64,000 bases of DNA from Pegea sp. RAD2-039 (Eukaryota; Chordata; Thaliacea; Salpida; Salpidae): the NCBI GenBank assembly GCA_034620365.1, contig JAQGEQ010000354.1:1240001-1304000 (forward strand), given 5' to 3'. Numbering within the stretch: position 1 is the first letter of the stretch; every line of letters begins with the position of its first letter. The notes beneath the pieces were generated by a model. That model saw nothing but the letters and a program-made list of their open reading frames with translations. It did not search any database and was not told the DNA's origin. Made by a program: the position numbers and the translations under genes. Below, one piece after another: positions 60,432 to 64,000 of this stretch.

Positions 60432-63400
60432 AATTGACCAAATTCAGTAAAACCTTCTCACATTTAGATCCAACAAGCATATGATCTAATTTATCCTTGT
60501 GGAATAAGTTAATCTTTCTCAATCCCAACCCTTATATAATATTACAATATACTTTGTTTGATTATATCTTGGAATATAAAAGTTGCTTGAATATTTCAAC
60601 TATTTTGCTGCCCTGAAGTATATCAAAACAATCCATGATTTATATTCTGTAACTAGACAAACTGAATAAAACTGACAAATCATCGCAATTTTGAATTCTA
60701 TATAGTGACTTAAACCTTTTTTTACAAATAAATGGTAATTTAGAGTTTTGATGTAATCAGCTTTATACATTAGATCAATTAATATTTATGAGATAGTAAT
60801 TCTTAAAATTCTATGCACAGGCTACTTTTTCAACTTTGCCTTTTCCTTTATATTATCCAAACAAATTTGAGGTTAGTCTGAATCTTTTATAATTTTCTTC
60901 ATCTATTTTGTTTCGTTCTTAAAATGCATCTTTACTTATTCAATATTTTTATTTCTTTTACTTAAAATTTGATAAACAAAAGCAGGTTGACCCTTTCAAT
61001 TATCAGCTGATTTTTACTCTTTTTTTTCTTAAACTCACCGATAGCAAAACTATTAGTTTAATACAATTTGATTTTACTTTCAAACTTGTGTATGTTTCCA
61101 AAACCAATCAGAACCAGAGGTTTCATATTTTCATTACAAAAACGTTTTTCTACCTCTGAAGATAAAATCAATTTTTAAATAAGCAAATAATTGAGCTAGA
61201 AGCTGAATATTTGCAAAATTATTAAAAGTTTAATAAAAACTTTAGAAAACCAAAAATGTTATCACTTCCAATTATCAACTTTAGTGATGACGTCACCTCG
61301 TGTTTTTGTGATGAAGTCATCATTTAAGATTCTATCAAATATATTTATTAATAAATTTCTAAAAGTTAAAAAAGATTTTTAATTTTTTAGTAACTTTCTT
61401 TAAGTTCTTCTTTAAACATTTTTAATGAAACTTTTTAAAATATGAAATATTTATACTTCCTTCAAGGTCTTATGTTTGTGAAAAAAGAATTTACTTTGCT
61501 AACACTAAACTACTTCTAATTAGAAATTATAGCAAAAGTAAATCTAAAAATCAGTCGATATATTCATGAAATTGAATAAAAAATTTAACTTTTTACGTAA
61601 ATTCAAAACCGATAAATAGTAAGTTTTATCTTTTACAAAATGCCAGCTAACTTCAATCAACAATTTTCCAGGAATTTGAAATTATTTCAAAACTAAATGG
61701 ATTTTCTAAAAAAATAACAAATTTGAAGAAAAATAGATTTTTACAATAAACTGCATCAAAAAATTTCCAAAGAAAATGTATTTCTCTGATTTTTTAGCAA
61801 ACAACATTAATAATAGATTTCAGTTTAGTAAAAGAATGGAAAATAGTATACCTATATATTTCTCAATTCTAAAGTTTTTAATTTTCTTCACTAGATTCGC
61901 AACTTTTAGATAAATTTTGTTTGATTTAATTTTATTATTGACGTTTTGTTCACTAAATAAATATGAAAACGTATTTATTTAGATTAATTGAAAACGTTTT
62001 TAGTTGATCTTATTCTTTTCTTGAAACTATTCTGTCCCATATTTTTCAAAGTTATAATGACAAACTTTTAGAAGCTATTTTCTCAAATGTTTTTTATTTC
62101 TAAATATTCTTCAATTTTTTGTTAGAAAACTGATCGAATTTTGATACAAATTCAGTTAAGTATTAATTTAGTTAATTTGCAGTAAATAAATATTTATTTT
62201 TGTAATGAGTTTATTGAAAGTAACGAACAAAAATAAATGTGAAAATAAAAGTTTTAGAATTATTGCTACAAATACTGAAAAGTTGATTTTCCAATTAAAC
62301 TATTCGCATTAATTATTAATTGATTTTTAAGTAAAATGTAATTTCTTTAGTCACGTTAAGAAAATTTAATTAAATTTATATAAAAGTCAAGCCAAGAGAA
62401 GAATAAGATTTTATCTTTGATTTCCATTTTCAGCTAGTTTTGTTTAGATTTAAAATCAATTAGCTTTTTCTGAGAAAACTCAGTTAGTCTGAAAGAAAAT
62501 AGATAAAAATAAAACACAAGAGTGTTCAAATATTGAAATTTATTTAACATTTGAATAAAATCAGTTTAATAAAATCTATCTTCGACGTAACCATAATTTG
62601 TTAAATCTTTTTTTATCTGCAGTTAGAAATTGATTGATAATTTCATAGTTTGAAAAAAAGTCTATAAGAAAGTTTTGTTTTTAAAATTTATAAAAAAAAG
62701 TAAGGATTTTATTTCGTAAAAGTCGTTTACTTCATAGTTTTAGAACAGTCTTGTATTTTATAAAGACGTTTGTGGTCATGAGGAAATTCCAAAAAACGTT
62801 TTTCTGAAGATAAACAGTTAGGTTATTGTAAAAATGACAGAAACTGATTTTTGCTCTTTTTATTGAATTTATAATGAAAGCTGCTATCACTTTCTTTTGT
62901 TTTAAAACTAGTTTTTAAACTCCCTTTGAAACTTAGAAATTAATCATCAAAGTATATAAAATATTTGAAAAAACGTCCTTTTTGACCTTACTAGTGAAAG
63001 ATCTGTTGAAAAATTTGATAAATATTTACATCAATACAGGAAATATAATCATCATTTTACATAACTTATGCAAATAAACTAAACTCGTATGTTGAAATTT
63101 TGTTTCTCCATACCTATTAGGAAAAGAAACTTAATCTAATAATTATATAGAAAAGCTTTCGTAACAAACGCTAACTTGTAAGAGAAAATTTAAATAATAA
63201 ATTAAATAATGTTTTAAATTGTAACGCTTACAAACCTTTTTTGTATATAAAATTTAAGTTCAAATAGTTGATATACATTTATATCATAGTTAAAGCTTGA
63301 GTCTTTATGTTTTTTAAATATTTAAACAAATTAAAGAATCATTTGTGCTAAATAATTTTGATATGATTAATTATGTAAATTGCAAAACAAAGATGTTGAT

Positions 63401-63589
63401 TTCTGTGCAACTTTTGGGTAATAATTTTGAATTATTTTTTGCAGTAATTGATTTTAAAGAAAGCTATTTGTAAGAAACTTTTTTGGGGTCTTTAGTCTTA
63501 ACTTTGATTCATTTATCCCTAAGCTAACTTTGTGTTAACCAATTTTGTTTTTTTCTTCCAACTTATAAGTTAAATATGTAATAATATAA
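60432..63589. other. AT-rich intergenic region downstream of ARF6
   Basis: No coding exon or repeat recognised over about 3.1 kb. A TGACGTCA site at 61288-61295 is followed by a near-palindromic TGATGAAGTCATCA at about 61308. Confidence 0.45.
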
Positions 63590-63741
63590 TTATATGTTTT
63601 GAGGACTACTGAAATGCCATGTGTTACATCTTTTGCTTTCTATATTTTTGACTAAATAGATGTTAATTGTGAGAATGTGTGTTAGCGAGAGGTACTCTCT
63701 TTACGCACCCTTCTTCGCGTTTATTGTAATAAATAAATTAA
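63590..63741 (+). mobile_element. CR1-like LINE 3' end (copy F), 3' UTR only
   Basis: From ATATGTTTTGAGGACTACTG through TGTGTTAGCGAGAGGTACTC to the tail TTTATTGTAATAAATAAA, this matches the last 150 bases of copies A and E. It is 5'-truncated inside the 3' UTR, so it contains no RT sequence. The remaining 260 bases of the window are featureless AT-rich DNA. Confidence 0.8.
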
Positions 63742-64000
63742 TGAATGTCAGAAGTATTCTTATACTCAAAAATTTTCAAATTTGAAATAAAGGAAGTTTA
63801 AAAGATTAATAATGAACTTAAATATTGAAATATCTAAACAAACTAATATATGCTACAAATGATATATTAAAAAAGATTAATTTGTGAAGATCAACATAAA
63901 TTAGAGATTGAAATCAAGTTACATCTTTTATGTAAACCAGAAAACCTCTTTTTTAATAAATTTAAGGAAATTTATTACGACTGGAACAGATTTCGATGAT

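Overview
This is a 64 kb window of AT-rich (by eye about three quarters A+T) nuclear DNA from an invertebrate animal. Genes are split by GT-AG introns from about 45 bp to 4.3 kb. The domain content is metazoan: LDL-receptor class A modules, an adhesion-type GPCR, a NUAK kinase, a Link domain and ARF6. I cannot place the phylum from this sequence.

Layout. 1-3602 (-): 5' part of an LDLa-repeat membrane receptor running off the left edge. 9006-9839 (+): a small Gln/Glu/Lys-rich coiled-coil gene. 10.5-11.4 kb: a broken pol fragment of an LTR element. 12.9-15.4 kb: a second, LTR-bounded fossil with a LINE 3' end inserted in it, then another LINE 3' end at 15.5-16.0 kb. 22958-31577 (-): complete NUAK-family kinase, 7 coding exons. 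33.7-36.6 kb: an inverted pair of dispersed repeats and a LINE fragment carrying its own insertion. 38643-45888 (+): adhesion GPCR of about 22 exons (signal peptide, Ser/Thr-rich stalk built from phase-1 mini-exons, HRM, GAIN/GPS, seven-helix region) with SINE and LINE copies in its introns. 48451-50825 (-): secreted Link-domain protein fused to a GH18-like barrel. 52.8-55.6 kb (-): internally deleted CR1-like LINE with PHD/RRM-type ORF1, endonuclease and RT C-terminus. 59697-60230 (+): intronless ARF6. 63.6-63.7 kb: one more LINE 3' end.

The rest is AT-rich intergenic or intronic DNA in which I see no further convincing exons. The genes do not form a pathway. Two are large cell-surface receptors, one is a secreted carbohydrate-binding protein, and NUAK and ARF6 are intracellular cytoskeleton/trafficking regulators. 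Six copies of one CR1-like LINE, on both strands, dominate the mobile fraction, with tRNA-derived SINE-like repeats second. All exon joins were made by eye from splice signals and reading phase and are untested by transcripts.
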